Assembly: GCA_026874595.1 (NCBI GenBank)
Contig: CM049315.1
Coordinates: 12,586,664-12,650,663 of the forward strand
Length of the DNA stretch: 64,000 bases
Direction: 5' to 3'
DNA from: Sipunculus nudus
Lineage: Eukaryota > Annelida > Sipuncula > Golfingiida > Sipunculidae
Under the pieces are notes generated by a model. That model worked only from the letters and a program-made list of their open reading frames with translations, was not told the origin of the DNA and searched no databases. Below are positions 1 to 14,050 of this stretch, in pieces. Each line of letters starts with the position of its first letter. Positions within the stretch are counted from its first letter, which is position 1. Position numbers and translations under genes: made by a program.

Positions 1-3000
1 TTCACTTTGACTTGCGTTGACTAACCGTCGGCTCCGTCACATGCAGGGAAATAAGGCTGTATTGTTGCGAATGAATACAATGTCCCGGAAATTAAGGCGT
101 ATACCAGGTTATGTATATTTATTGAAGTTAGGTAACCAATCAACCGTCGGCTTTCCAAGGGAATTTCCATTGGGTTTACCACTTGATAGCATCGTTCCCA
201 GCCTGCTTTGCGCTACGCTCACGCAGTCAGGGCTCAAACCCTTACATCATCGTCCCACAATACACCACGCGAAACAACACCAGAGCCACGTGTCAGGATG
301 TATACACGTGTTGGTCTGCTTGCTTCAAAACACTGTGATGGTGTTAAGTTTACAAGAAAAGGTTATCATTTTATGCAGTGCCTTAAAATATGTTATAATG
401 GGACTTTCTGATGGATTCTGAACAAAATAACCACAATAAATGCGATTTCTACATAAACAAAAACAACGTCAGGACGCGAGACATTGCATGGAACTGTGAA
501 TGACAAAATTACCCATGTTTGATGTTTGAATTTTAGAAGTTCTGTCTGTGGCATATTAACATGTCTTGGTACTAGCAATAAATAAAACTAAGAAGTCGGA
601 AGCCTTTGGATGTCGTAAGCCATTTTATTTTTTAGTAGTATTTTACAAAATCACGATCATACCAAAACATTTTCGTGTTAAAATGGAAGATAGAGACCCT
701 CTTTGCAAAACCAGTAAGTCTCACAAACATATATATTCCCATATATCAAAATTAATGCATATTTAATTCATCGGAAGCCTCTCCGAAGTTATCCGGAAGT
801 GACAGATGATTTTCAAAATGCATAAAACTCGGAAGTCAAGCCCAGAGCACCAACCAACAATGACACAGAAAAGGTCTTGCATTATTCCAAATTTTAATTT
901 AAGTAGTATTTATGAATTTGAATAAAATAATAATGTATATTACTAACATAATGATATATAATATAAAAAAAAAAAGATGACATGTACCCATGCTCATGCG
1001 TGTCGTAGATACAAGCAAGATGGCGTTCAAAGCAAATCACGTGGTTCAGACGACAACGTGTAGCACATCCTAGATGTCCTAAAACCCCGCCATTTTATTT
1101 TATTGATAACTAATCGGTTTCCCGGAGCTGAGCGTTTCTCAATGATATAATTGAAAAATTGAGTTTAAATCAAAATGGCACTATAAATAAATTATTTATA
1201 TATATCATCCTAAGTAGGTGCCAGTGCTTGCAGTATAATGCTCGATACAGCTAAGGTAAAGCAGATTAATTAAACGTTAAGCAATATGGAGCATTATGTT
1301 ATAACTTTCGATAAGAAAGTAACAGTTACCGCTGGGTCCTCGACAAGCGTCATTTATCTGATGAACGCCCGAGTGCCGATACCGGCTTAATGTGCTTAAC
1401 GTTTAGTATATATATATACTATTTTACTACAAGTGGGCTCCAAATGGGTCAAAAAATAATCCTTGTCGCACCGGACCTAATTTTTCTTATGTTAGCGTTT
1501 CTGTTGTTATAGTTAATTAAAGATTTGTAGTAAAATGGCAACCCCCACAGTGGGTTGGTGAACAGTGTAGAACTTGTATAAGGCCAAAAAAAAAATAATA
1601 AATAAATAAAAGTTATGGTTCTCTGCAGGTACCCCCGCGTCAATTTTATACCCCCCCCCTAAAAAAAACCCGCATCAAAATTTTTTTATGATTTTCATCT
1701 TTCGCGAAGATAAAATAATACAATTCTGATAAGATTTCTTTTGACATGTAGTGCTTTTATCTGTTTAGAAAAAATTCTGTTCATACTTTCATGCTTTTCC
1801 CTGATCATATGACTTTTTTATCAAAACACAAAAAGGTTAAAAATAAATTATCGCCCGCCCGCATTGATTTCTGAAAAAAGTGCCTGAGAACCATACATTT
1901 TTTTGCCTATTAACAACGTCTCTGGGAAGGTGCACGTGGCGCCCCCTTAAGCGCGTGTAATGAGCATGACAGCTTACTGCGTCATAATCTCAATATTCTC
2001 CGACAGAGTGCGTTTGTGAATAAACTGTTCGTATCCCTGTGCTCATTAGATGAGGGAAGAATAGGTTTATTTGAAAATTCAATGTTATCTGCCAACACAT
2101 AAAATAAATCATTAATTACTGTTCGTGGCTTTAAAAAAACCCTCTTCATACAGTACAGTAATTTATTTGTAAGCTGACGTCAGTTTCGCCTATGTCACGT
2201 CAAGTAGGCCGTATGTCTGGATTTTAATCATATTATGTCCTCTGTCTGCGGCCACATCTAGTCTGTGGTTTAATTGTTCTCAACTCAGTCTTATTTAAAA
2301 ACTCACATTAAGTGTCTCAGACGTTCGACTGCTACAAAACAACTAGAAATATGAAACTGTTAAAATAATATCCAAAGGACTCCACAATCTGACTCGAGCA
2401 GTTCAGAAACCCAATGAAACAATACAGAGTTAACAGGTGATTGGGTAAAGAAAGATTAATTTTATACTTTTCCGACAGGTTCGAAATCAAGACGGCCCTT
2501 ACAGACTCTTGATTTGAAGTTGGTGAAAATGTCGCTCTTCGTAATGCACTTATGACTCGGAACGAATTGAGGGACCTCTGCCCCACTCGTTGCTGCCCTG
2601 GTCCACAACTAGAAAAACTCCCTAAAGTGTGGTGCAGATCCAGATGTTTAATCACGAGAGCAGCAACTTTTATGTTGCTGCTCCCTCGTCCGTCCGTCTG
2701 TCCGCCCGTTCACGTTTATCTGGTGAGCAGGATGTCTCAATAAGAGTTGAACATAGACATGCAATCTGTATACGTTACTAAGCCCTACTCACTATAGCTC
2801 ATGAATGTAAAAGGTACCTTCCTTCCCTGTCAGCAGGATATCTCAACCAGTTCTCAATTGTTTTTATGAAACTTGAAAGGGACATTTTAAGGGTGATCGT
2901 ATTTGGGTCGAAAGAGATTATTTACTCAGATTTTGTAACGAAAAACACAGAAGAGAGCATGCAAAAAGAGGCGATAAAGATCGGTCTGGATCCAGATACG

Positions 3001-3600
3001 CATATTAATTGTTCAGATGCGTCCCAAAATATGTATTCTTCTTTCCATCCAGGACTATCGTAGACATGGCCGATTACATATAACCTTGTCATATTCGTTA
3101 GCAAAGGTAATAATTATAATATTAATAATAAAAATACTAATAATTATCATCATCATTTTCGTCATTATCATCATTGTCATAATCATAATCATCACCATAA
3201 TAATAATAATTATAAGGCTCCCACTTCTCACTTGTCACAGCCTCGAGTAAGTACATCACATATGGTAACAACATTTTAGGAATGGGGACAACTGAAATAC
3301 AAAGCTACATGCATCCACATACACACACAATGACCATCATACACATAATCACACAACCACACTGCAAAACTCTCCAGCGAAAGCTTTCCATAACATTTTC
3401 GTCAGCTTTGTGGGACAGTCAGTAAGCCCCGTAGAGGGATTAGGGTGACCAGAGAACCGTGTCGGCCGGGGAGCAGTGAAACAAGTCATGTGACACACCA
3501 ATCAATTCCACGATCAGACGGCAAAGCTGTGCATGCTCAGATGTATACGACAAGAACGAAGGATAATAGGAATGATTTGTAATTCCTTCATATCTGCACT
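1..3600. other. Intergenic, no gene recognised
   Basis: AT-rich sequence with short open frames only (the longest, 134 codons at 17-421, has low-complexity, non-family-like translation). There are A/T runs, short TA tracts (around 1190 and 1408) and a C-run/A-run stretch near 1650-1680. No protein domain, splice-site-delimited exon or RNA gene could be recognised on either strand. Around 2660-2960 the text (CGTCCGTCCGTCTGTCCG, then GAGCAGGATGTCTCAA and CAGCAGGATATCTCAA) reads like remnants of a dispersed repeat rather than a gene. Confidence 0.6.
3107..3222. repeat. Imperfect (ATT/ATC)n trinucleotide microsatellite
   Basis: About 115 bases of interrupted AAT, ATC and ATT trinucleotides. The isoleucine-rich reading frame over it is a by-product of the repeat. 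Confidence 0.85.
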
Positions 3601-3634
3601 GCTGGAGCCGGTAAGCTAAGTGCATGTTTTAGAA

Positions 3635-3656
3635 TATAAGATATACGCTGCTCAGC
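3635..3656 (+). promoter_or_regulatory. Candidate core promoter of the type A LIM-HD gene
   Basis: A TATA-like TATAAGATA at 3635-3643 is followed by GCTCAGCA around 3650-3657. The latter resembles the GCTCTCAGCAT placed similarly upstream of the type B genes. The spacing is shorter than usual for TATA to start site, so this is a tentative call from pattern only. Confidence 0.3.
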
Positions 3657-3784
3657 AAAGGAAGTTGAAAAAGATGGATGTGTAGAACATTATTGCTACG
3701 GGAGGTTATGTAATCAGATTAAAGCTTTAGTGATTCCAAGAGAGACGAAAGACGCTAATACTTTAAAGGACTTGCATTTTCAAT

Positions 3785-4804
3785 ATGCTAACCGCGCATT
3801 TAAATGATATGGCAGGGGAGGTGAAGATGAAGACGGAAATAGAGTCGCCATCTATCGGCAAGGCCGGGTATGAAATTTTCTCAGACGAACTTTCTCATTC
3901 TACGTTTGTTCAGGCGCATGGACTGATACAGAGGCTTGTCTCTGTAACACACGCCAATTACCAGGATCACCTTGCAAGTTTGTCAGACACACGAGAAAAT
4001 GAATTACATCGCCCTCTTGTGTCCGACAAGGTCGGCGACTGGCGCCCACTAACGCCAGAATCTGACGTTTCTTTGGAGACTGATCCAGGGCTGGTTTCCC
4101 CGGACTCCGAGACTCCTGGCTTCCTCGGTTGTGCGGGTTGCTGCATGCCTATCAGTGAGCGCTATATTTTACTCATGAACGGACTTCTATGGCATGAGAA
4201 TTGCTTAAGATGTTGCGAGTGCGGGGCTGAACTTGTATTACATGGCAAGTGCTACGTTAAAAACGGTCAAACTTACTGCACACATCATTACAATGAAATG
4301 TACGGTCCTCACTGTGCCAGATGTGACCGCGTGGTGGCGCCTTCAGACTGGGTGAGGCATGTCGGTGATCACGTATACCACGTGACGTGTTTCACGTGCT
4401 GTGTCTGCGCAAGGTTACTCAGCTCTGGTGACCATATTGTGCTGGTGAGTAGCGGGGTTAGTTGTGCTTCACACTGCATGATACAGTCAACAGGGATATC
4501 AGACATTGTTATGGCCAGTTCGCCGGACGAAACAGCAGATGAGGTTGAAACTAAAGTTACAAAAACTGTGCTGCATCAACGCGTCAGAATCCCAGGGATG
4601 GACATTCAAAAGTGCAACATAAGGAACAGACGATCACGCACTACTTTTACGCAGGAGCAGCTAGACGCACTGCAGGACGCGTTCAACCGTCACACCAACC
4701 CTGTCGGACGCGCCCTGCAGGCCATCGCTCAGTCGGTGGGGCTCAGCAGGCGTGTCACCCAAGTGTGGTTCCAGAACGCCAGGGCGCGCCACCGGAGGCG
4801 GTAA
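3785..4804 (+). CDS. Intronless LIM-homeodomain transcription factor, type A (Lhx6/8-like)
   Basis: One 339-codon exon. LIM1 spans about residues 116-168 (C-x2-C, H-x2-C-x2-C-x2-C, closing C-x2-H). LIM2 spans about 177-230 and is closed by C-A-S-H. The homeodomain spans about 281-339, with W48 at residue 328 and the recognition-helix run WFQNARAR. By family knowledge this is a nuclear DNA-binding regulator whose LIM domains bind LDB/CLIM-type cofactors. GLSRRV in helix 3 and the DWVRH segment in LIM2 favour the Lhx6/8 (Arrowhead) class, although identity looks low. The N-terminus shares two motifs with the type B genes downstream: DELS-x-S followed by a helix-like run (residues ~35-55), and W-R-P-L-T-P-E-S (~88-95). 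Canonical Lhx6/8 genes have several introns, so the single exon suggests retrocopy origin. The first ATG is used; Met9 is an alternative. The protein ends at about homeodomain position 59, with no C-terminal extension. Confidence 0.9.
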   Translation: MLTAHLNDMAGEVKMKTEIESPSIGKAGYEIFSDELSHSTFVQAHGLIQRLVSVTHANYQDHLASLSDTRENELHRPLVSDKVGDWRPLTPESDVSLETDPGLVSPDSETPGFLGCAGCCMPISERYILLMNGLLWHENCLRCCECGAELVLHGKCYVKNGQTYCTHHYNEMYGPHCARCDRVVAPSDWVRHVGDHVYHVTCFTCCVCARLLSSGDHIVLVSSGVSCASHCMIQSTGISDIVMASSPDETADEVETKVTKTVLHQRVRIPGMDIQKCNIRNRRSRTTFTQEQLDALQDAFNRHTNPVGRALQAIAQSVGLSRRVTQVWFQNARARHRRR

Positions 4805-4904
4805 CGAACCGCCAAGAATAGTGGTACATTTGATATTTGAGTGTCGCTTATCATAATAACTCATTTGTTTATATGCTACATTTGTCATTTTAATTTATTT
4901 TCCA

Positions 4905-4910
4905 AATAAA
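4905..4910 (+). terminator. Polyadenylation signal AATAAA, type A gene
   Basis: AATAAA lies 101 bases after the stop codon of the type A gene; a second AATAAA follows at about 4951. The 3' UTR would be about 120-170 bases. Confidence 0.6.
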
Positions 4911-5289
4911 CATATTTAGATGCATTGAACCATTATTTTTTCATTGAGCCAATAAACATTTTATATGAGAAGTATTTTTCTTAAACATTTTAGTATGCCA
5001 GAATGTTTGCATATCATTGGTGCTGGTATATTAAGCGGAAAGAAAGTCTTCATTCAAAATGCGACTAGTGTTTGTCTTACTGGTCGTGTGTGTGTGTACG
5101 TGTGTCGGGATATTAGGTAATAGCCTCTAGCTAAAAAAAAGGAACTTGCGAAGCCTATCTTTAACACAAGTCTGGCCTCGTCTTCCCCTTGAGATTATTG
5201 TTCTTATATTTCACCGATATTTCAGTTGGTTCACGAGCAGGATAGTACGGAAGCGTATTGCTGCCACCTGGTAAAAGAAAAATAAATTA

Positions 5290-5520
5290 TTTATCTCGTA
5301 CGTACGACATACTATCTCGTACGTACGACATAGTATCTCGTACGTACGACATAGTATCTCGTACGTACGACATAGTATCTCGTACGTACGACATAGTATC
5401 TCGTACGTACGACATATTATCTCGTACGTACGACATACTATCTCGTACGTACGACATATTATCTCGTACGTACGACATACTATCTCGTACGTACGACATA
5501 TTATCTCGTACGTACGACAT
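5290..5520. repeat. 21-bp tandem array, left arm (11 copies)
   Basis: Eleven 21-bp units of the form TATCTCGTACGTACGACATA plus one base. Each contains the perfect 12-bp palindrome TCGTACGTACGA. Because 21 is a multiple of 3 the array makes a repetitive open frame on both strands; it is not a gene. Confidence 0.95.
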
Positions 5521-6496
5521 AATAAATCTCACGGATTTGATTCATAGACTAGATAACATGCCAACAGATATATGTATAAGCAATATGTATATGTTAGATA
5601 ATGTATGTTTTCACATTAACTATATATACAACATCTCCACTTCCTTGCAAACCGCTGGACCACCATTGAAAACAACACACACAATCACATATATCTATTT
5701 ATTTATTGTATATATTTAAATGCTATTCGATTCACATTTTTTGTGTGTGTCCAGGTTTCTGTTATATTTCAAGCAAGCGAAACATACATCAAATCGTTGT
5801 CTGACAATCATATAAAGAACTCATTTTACGACAGGTGAATAAATAATTTTAGCAGTATATGATGTTATAATAGTTAGCCTGTCATAATGTTAATAAGAAA
5901 AAATCTTGCCTTTGCCAAACTGAAACTACCTATTTTAGAAAGAAGGGTTCGGACAAGAGGTACAGCTCCCGAATAGCCTGATTTTAAGTAACTGAGAATG
6001 ATTATTTTTGGGGCAGGTTTCTAATATTCTAAACTGATCTTTCTAAGAACTAGATTAATACATAACACATCGTGTAGTTTGACCTTTTAAACTATTGAAT
6101 GCATATACAGCGATTGATATGATTGTTGGGTAGCTGAATAGAAAACGATCCATTTAATGGGGGTACGTATAATTTTTATTTTGAACTAAATTATAAAAAA
6201 AAATTATATTAAAAACTATCACTCATGGGCGTGTGATTAATCTGTGACCGAAGAATACGAAATTCAAAAATAGGTCTTAACCTCATATGTCAAGCTGAAG
6301 TGGTGGTAAAATCTACACCTCAGATTTGTCTCATTTGCGAATTGGTATAAGATCTTGTATGTGGTACATGTACGTGTAACTCGCCCTTTTGTAAACGGCA
6401 TGAAGTTCAACTTATGGGTTCAAGCACTTCGTTTCATTAAATATGAATCATGAACCTCCCCTAATGGGCATCTCTGTATTATAGAACCTCTATAAG

Positions 6497-7464
<968 letters not shown>

Positions 7465-7779
7465 AAGGTGCACTCTGTTAACTCACACACAGAACCGTTA
7501 TAACGGATACAGGTAAACAGGAGATATTAATCCCGTTTATCGGCATGGATTTGCTAAACATTTTTCGTATTCAGCCTAAATGAGTTAATAACGTGAGACA
7601 AAACATATTATTACAAAAGAATATGAACCTTGAGTGTCAATATATAGTCAGGTGGCTTAACGGAATTATCGTTACACGCCGGATAAAAGCACCAAATTTG
7701 ATATGAAGTATCTACAGATCGATCCTGATCATTCTGGAGGGGGTGCCCACCGGAACTCAGTTTCTGGTTCTTTCAGCAG

Positions 7780-10120
7780 GCCCGAGTCCAAAATAACAGG
7801 ATTTTACGTAAAATTTCACAAGTTTACAACAATTAACGGAATGTTGTATACTTAGTTGACTCTAAAACTCATTTTAAATTAATCAATAAGCATAATAAGA
7901 ACACCATTAAGAAATATCATGAACAGTTGTCGTTGAAATTGTGACGAAAATCATATTTAAGTATAATTGTAAGTCGCAAGAGTAAATGCTTTGATGAAAA
8001 TGTGCCATAAAGCAATATAAGTTACACTTATCCAAAATAATATCTGTCTGGAGAGAAAAGGGCTACAAGCAAATCCATTGACTTAGCCAGTCTTATATAT
8101 GGACTTACATAATACGCTAATAGGTGGTTCTTGAACACCCATTGGGTTTTATATCTATTTGGAATAATAACATTTCAAAGAAATTAATAAATTGCAGAAT
8201 AATTATTGATAGTAGCAATTTAGATCAAGGTTCAATACGACGCAGCCTGCTGTTGTAATAATTATAGGTTGAGAGTGTAGTTAAAATATTGGAGCTCAGC
8301 TTTTAAGATATATATATATATATATGAATATAAATAAATTATAAATAAATAATGCATAATTGTTTGGGTGATAAAGATCATACTAGTATAGGTGCGATCT
8401 GGGCAACTCAGTGCATGATTGGTGTTTACATTGGCAGTCTACATGAATTGGACTAATATTTTTGCACTGCGCATTAACGCATCTCAATTACGATAAATGA
8501 TATACAGGCAAATGAGACAATTCTCAGAATTGAATCATTAAGCAGCATTTCTTTACACTTATCCTAAATAATATTTTACTGAAAAAGAAAAATTTGGTTT
8601 GTGGCTTTGTTCATATCTATGCAATGTGAGACTGACGATACCTTTAGAGTACAAGTCAATGAGGACTTATGAAGATTAGCTGGGTGTTTAATTCGTTTAG
8701 AATAAAGCGTCTCTATAAAAAAAAGTCAGAATATTAATGATTAACGTTGTTGAGACCAAGTTTTACATTCTAAATTGTTTAGACATGGAAATGTCCGACT
8801 GAGTTAACTTTAATTGTTTATGATTATAAAATATTGAATATAAATAAAGTATAAAATATGAATATGCTTAAGTTGTATTATAATGCTGAGACCGCCATTT
8901 TTTTGCAAGTCTAAAGTTCTGTCTAAAAGCAAACACGATATATCTATCAGGAAAAGGGGGCTTTGTCTTAAGTTTACCTATACATTTTGTTGTTCAAAGG
9001 TGTTTGTTATTGATGGATTCCTAAACCTAATAACCTTTAGAGTGAATTTAAGAGGGAGTTTGGAGATACAGATAACACATGATTTGGAATAAAATTGGTT
9101 GTTTTTGTTATTCAGACATATACTTTCAAACTTGTTGTCAAGTTCAAACTAGACATCTTGTTTGCGATTAAATCATTTTATAAAGGTATTTGTTGCATCA
9201 TACGGAAAATAGAAAGGCCTATGAAATTTGTTAAACCGCATGCTTGCATATAGTATAAAAAAATGAATCATGTATCTATGGTATTTATTTTTATATTCCC
9301 AAAATAAAAAAGAAAACAGGTATGAAGTTAAATAGTTATGGGATGCAGGAATAAGAAAGGAATAAGAAATTTAGGTTAATATTCTACAGGACATGGTCTC
9401 TAGATGAAATAATGAACAACTAAGTAACACCATATAAATTTAGCCATTGTAGAAAACTATATATAAACAAGACAGTTTGCTACATAACAAAAATGCAAGA
9501 TTTATTGTAAAAGTACTACAAATACCAAGAAGACTAAAAGACGGGATATATTTGTTCATCTGCAATTAAATCATTGAAAGTTAGAACGCATAATTTCCGG
9601 CTAATAAAGAACAGGACAGGATAAGTGTAGAATGAAAACGTTGATATTTTGCGATGGCATTTAAGCGTTTAACATGACTATATGCGAAGTCTTGATCACA
9701 AATTGAAGTCAGCTACAATGACCGCAAAGAAAATTATCAATAATTCCTAATGGACAATACTCTCCAACTCAGGCAAAATATATAAGGAATTATTAAACAA
9801 AAACTATGTTAATAATTGTACCTCTTCACTAAAACATTTGTGTCACATTTTCATCATGGCTGATGACCGCCTTTTTGAGATCTGTCATAAACACCTGACT
9901 TTTGCTGTTATGTTGGCTTCTTGTGCACATAAAAAAAAATAATAAATATATTGGACTGGAACATATTTTTCTTTGTCTTTAATTTAGCATATCATTTGCA
10001 ATATTCTATCCAAATAAAGCGGATCTAAAGTGATTTTCCTTTCCCTGACCTTTCATATTTTCAGGCTAAATATTGTTATTTCGGTGAGCAAGGGCCAAAT
10101 AGATTTCGGCGCTAAAAACG
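7780..10120. other. Interior of the foldback element, no coding content recognised
   Basis: AT-rich, with short TA tracts (8311-8325). No open frame longer than about 70 codons and no transposase motif seen on either strand. Confidence 0.5.
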
Positions 10121-11845
10121 AAACTATTATGTACTTCACCTGGGGACCTCCTCTAAAATCAACCCCCTGGATGTAGTCTATCCACTTTCACAGTTTGGTG
10201 CTTATATCCGATTTTAAACTATATGGTCCAAATTTGACGCCAAGCTACATGACTAAAAGAAAATCTTGATTGTACACCCTTTTCCAAATGTAACTACCCA
10301 AGTTGTGTTCCAGAATGTGCCAGTACGACTAATATATCGCATTTTAACCTTTTGGCTTAAATAATATTGTCGGCTTATTTGATAATGCAGTCTGAACGAT
10401 TTAATTTCTATGTTATATTTTAATTTGTATTTAATTTGGAAACAGGTGATGTATCAGTGGTAATTTCTCAACATATTATTCGGAATGTGGTCGCAATCTT
10501 GTAACAAGGCGGTTATGATAGTTAATAATATAATTCTAATATAAATCCATTTTGCTGGCCCAGAAGTTTACATTTTGAATTGGGTACGATTTACAGAGAT
10601 CCGTTGCAATGAATAACAAGAAAAACAAAAATATTAATGTAAGGTTGATTTTTATCATAAATATGGGTAATCGGTCATATTATAAGTTCAAACACAAGGA
10701 GCTGCTAAGGGAACTATCCTTTATCATAAACATTTAATACTTTCCCAAAAACTGAATCACAAACTCAACAATAGTAAACAAGAAAAATATTTGCACATTT
10801 TTTCGTTTATACACTTAATATCTTCGTTTAATGTTTGCATGTAGCTTTCCCAGTCCCGAATTTGAGAAACTGTATTGTCACGTGACCATTCTACACTTTT
10901 TGGGCTACAGGTGTATAATATAACAATGTAAATGGTAATGATAGAAAGAACACTTCTTTGGCTTTCTTTTGGTATATAATTTACTATATTTCATTAAACC
11001 ACGAAAAGAGGGTACTGTGATACGCAAGGCGCAGATGGTTTTCAGGGTCTAAAACTTATCTCGTAGGTACTCCATCAGGGCACCCCATCTGAAATCATCT
11101 GTTTTGGTGTACTCTATCCATATACAAATTTTAGTGCTTTTATCCGGTCTGTAACGATATGGCCAAAATCTGACGCTAAGCCACCTGACTAATAGAGGTG
11201 TCTGTAATACAGAGATGCCCGTAAGGAGAGGTTCCTGATTCATATATTATGAAACGAAGTGCTTGATCCCATCAGTTGAACTTAGTGTTTACGGTAGAAC
11301 GAGTGACACTGTGCGTTATGTCATAAATCTAGTTCTTATACAGATCAATTAAGGAATATAAGAAACCTACCCTACATATATCAATTCTCAATTACTTACA
11401 ATCAGGCTATTTGTTAGCTGTACCTCTTGTCCGAACCCTTCCTTCTCCAAAAGGTAGTTTTAATTTGACAAAGGCAATAGTTTTTTCTTATTAATATTAC
11501 ACTGCTAACAGAATTAATTACCTATTTAAAAATGAAAGTTCTGTAAATGACTGGCAGACAACGATTTGATAAATTTCTTTTCCTTGCAATATTTCCGAAA
11601 CGTTAACACAAAGAAACAACAATAAATCAATAGCATTTTAATTTATAGTAAAAATAAATAAAAAGATAAATGCATTAATAAACATGTGTATTTTTTTTTC
11701 TTTTCAACGGTGTTCCGACGGTTTGCAAGGTGAAGATGTTGTGTAGTTAGGGTACGAACACGCATTATTTAACATATATATAATGCTTATACATATATCA
11801 GTTGGCCTGTTGTGTATTCTGTGATTCAGATGCGGAAGATTAATT

Positions 11846-12094
11846 ATGTCGTACGTACGAGATAATATGTCGTACGTACGAGATAGTATGTCCTACGTAC
11901 GAGATACTATGTCGTACGTACGAGATACTATGTCGTACGTACGAGATATTATGTCGTACGTACGAGATATTATGTCGTACGTACGAGATAATATGTCGTA
12001 CGTACGAGATACTATGTCGTACATACGGGATACTATGTCGTACGTACGAGATACTATGTCGTACGTACGAGATACTATGTCGTACGTACGAGAT
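11846..12094. repeat. 21-bp tandem array, right arm (12 copies, inverted)
   Basis: Twelve copies of the same 21-bp unit in opposite orientation to the left-arm array. One unit has a C (CCTACGTACG, near 11893) and one has ACATACGGG (near 12020). Same embedded CGTACGTACG palindrome. Confidence 0.95.
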
Positions 12095-12149
12095 AAATAA
12101 TTTATTTTTCTTTTACCAGGTGGCAGCAATACGCTTCCGTAGGATAGAA

Positions 12150-13571
12150 TAACAATGCATCAAATAGATTTCTAGACGACAGTCACGGATCTCAACCTGT
12201 CCCCCCTTATTCTCCGTTGTTGGGTTTTACCACTTGTCTAACTTTCTTACCTATCTCAAAGGTTTTCTTTAGTTTCACAGATGAGATGAAATGTCAACGT
12301 GACATTTTCGTTATTTGCATATTATTAGAAAAGTGATACAGGTAACCAAAGTTCACGCTGTACTTCTATGTTGTAAGAAACGTCTTTTACCCAAAGCTGT
12401 AAAAGTTCTAGGTTATCAGCTAAGGAAAAGATGTGGGGGGGGGGGGGTGGAAGCGACAGAAAAGATACGGCAAAATTCTCCAATTATGCTTAAGGAGCGC
12501 ACAGGGCTGGAGTCTTGACTACAGCAACCTGTAGCTACTCGATAAAGCTAAAAATATCTTTAGTCAGTCAGTCAGAAGAGAGACCGGGGGGTGGGGGGGG
12601 GGGTTGGGTTGGGGACGTGTAGCATGAGTGCACAAAAAGGCAGATCAAACACACACATGAATGTAAGAAAAATATTCATATAAAATATTGATATATAGAA
12701 ATGTGAACCATAAACAGAGAGAAGTCAGTACTAAAAAAAACATATATAAAAGTATGACATTCTTTCACCCTTTAACTTCTCGCATATACGTACAATCCAC
12801 ATTAAATACATAACAGCCAAAATAATAATAATACAATAGCTAGAGTTCTTGTAACTGTCAAGGGACTTCTTGAAGCTGTCTTGGGACAGTTACAGATCCC
12901 TACCTATAACCCCCTGCCCACACCCACCCCAACCCTATACCCCCGAATCTCCCACTTATGTTTCATCCACGCACCTGTAATAGTTTGAGAGGAACTATAT
13001 TCCTGTAAAACAATTAAAATTCGTTTGTTACTTCTTGAGTTTTCACCGATCTGCTGATAATGCTGACGTCACATTTTCGTAATTTACATATTTTCAAAAA
13101 CTATTCAAGATATCGCTACCAAACTTGCCACTGCACTCCTACGTTGTAAATGTTTGTAAACGTTTGTATAAGATTCAAGTTTTAAGGCCGTATGGTTTAC
13201 CAGGAAACGTAGCCTGATTGAATTGTGCTGAGTCATCTATCTCATATGGATCAGCATGAGAGAAATCAAAGCGGTACGCAATGGAATGTTAAAAACTAGA
13301 TATTATAGGGGATTCTTTATCCATTTGACTATACCCCTTATAATTTAAAAGAAAATCGACGTTAAAAATCTGAAAAAATCGCACTTTTTGACCCTTATAC
13401 CTTGAAAAATAGGCCAAGGTACCTGAAACGGAGCAAATGAATTGGACCTTGGTAGGGTACATCCTGCGTGCATCTGAATGAAATCGGATGAAAAAAAAGT
13501 GGCGGAATAAAAATAATAATACGAAGAATAATAATGGCCAAAACAAATATCTCCACCTTTGGATAGTGGAG

Positions 13572-13619
<48 letters not shown>

Positions 13620-13900
13620 TTGTTGTTATACCATGTATATAGACCTTTCATACCTTACACAAGACACCTGCTTCGCCATTTTATCATGACGACATCGTCA
13701 ACTTCTAGGGCGAAACGTTCATGAACTGCACGGCTACCTGTTGGCCGTTACGGAGTGGCATTCCGAATACCCTCTTGGGAGATGCCAGATTGTTTGCACG
13801 TCTTCCCTGTAGACCAAACAAACATCCATTCAACTGCCAACAATTAGACACCGCCTTGACGCACATGATTGAAGCTCTGGAGTGGAATGCCAGGCTTTAA
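12150..13900. other. Intergenic with simple repeats
   Basis: G-runs at about 12433-12447 and 12586-12603 and an A/T-rich background. A (AAT)n tract lies at 13568-13618. No gene recognised; the frames crossing the AAT tract are isoleucine or asparagine runs. Confidence 0.6.
13568..13618. repeat. (AAT)n microsatellite
   Basis: About 16 near-perfect AAT/TAA repeats. Confidence 0.95.
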
Positions 13901-13904
13901 TCAC

Positions 13905-14046
13905 AGAAGAGCGCGTGTCTCAGTAGTACTCTAATCGTGCTACCATGAACACGTGACCAGTGTCAGATGATATCACATGTCATTAATTGAAAACCCGTCA
14001 ACATAACTCGATCAGTACCGGTAGGCGGTACTTAAACCTCATGCAA
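13905..14046 (+). promoter_or_regulatory. Decayed type B promoter block
   Basis: Matches the region upstream of the intact type B genes (GTCTC-AGTAGTACT, ACACGTGA at about 13949, GTCAACAT, CAGTACCGGTA, ACTTAAACCTCAT) with scattered changes. In the intact genes about 650 bases of 5' UTR and N-terminal coding sequence follow; here the promoter is joined directly to the LIM1 coding sequence, so an internal deletion is evident. Confidence 0.75.
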
Positions 14047-14050
14047 CTGT

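Noticed and set aside
17-421. 134-codon frame at the start of the window
   Set aside because: No domain or family resemblance; overlapping frames in the same region are equally open; no promoter or polyadenylation context found.
2332-2655. 107-codon minus-strand frame
   Set aside because: Not recognisable as a protein; the region reads like a dispersed repeat fragment.
5290-5520. Regular short repeats resembling a CRISPR array
   Set aside because: No spacers: the 21-bp units are directly adjacent. The surrounding DNA is eukaryotic and the array is mirrored at the other end of a transposon.
5258-5719. 153-codon repetitive frame (S-R-T-Y-D-I repeats) and its mirror M-S-Y-V-R-D frames at 11846-12129
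   Set aside because: They are translations of a 21-bp tandem array, open on both strands only because the unit length is a multiple of three.
13289-13724. Frames across the AAT tract
   Set aside because: Ile- and Asn-run translations of a microsatellite.
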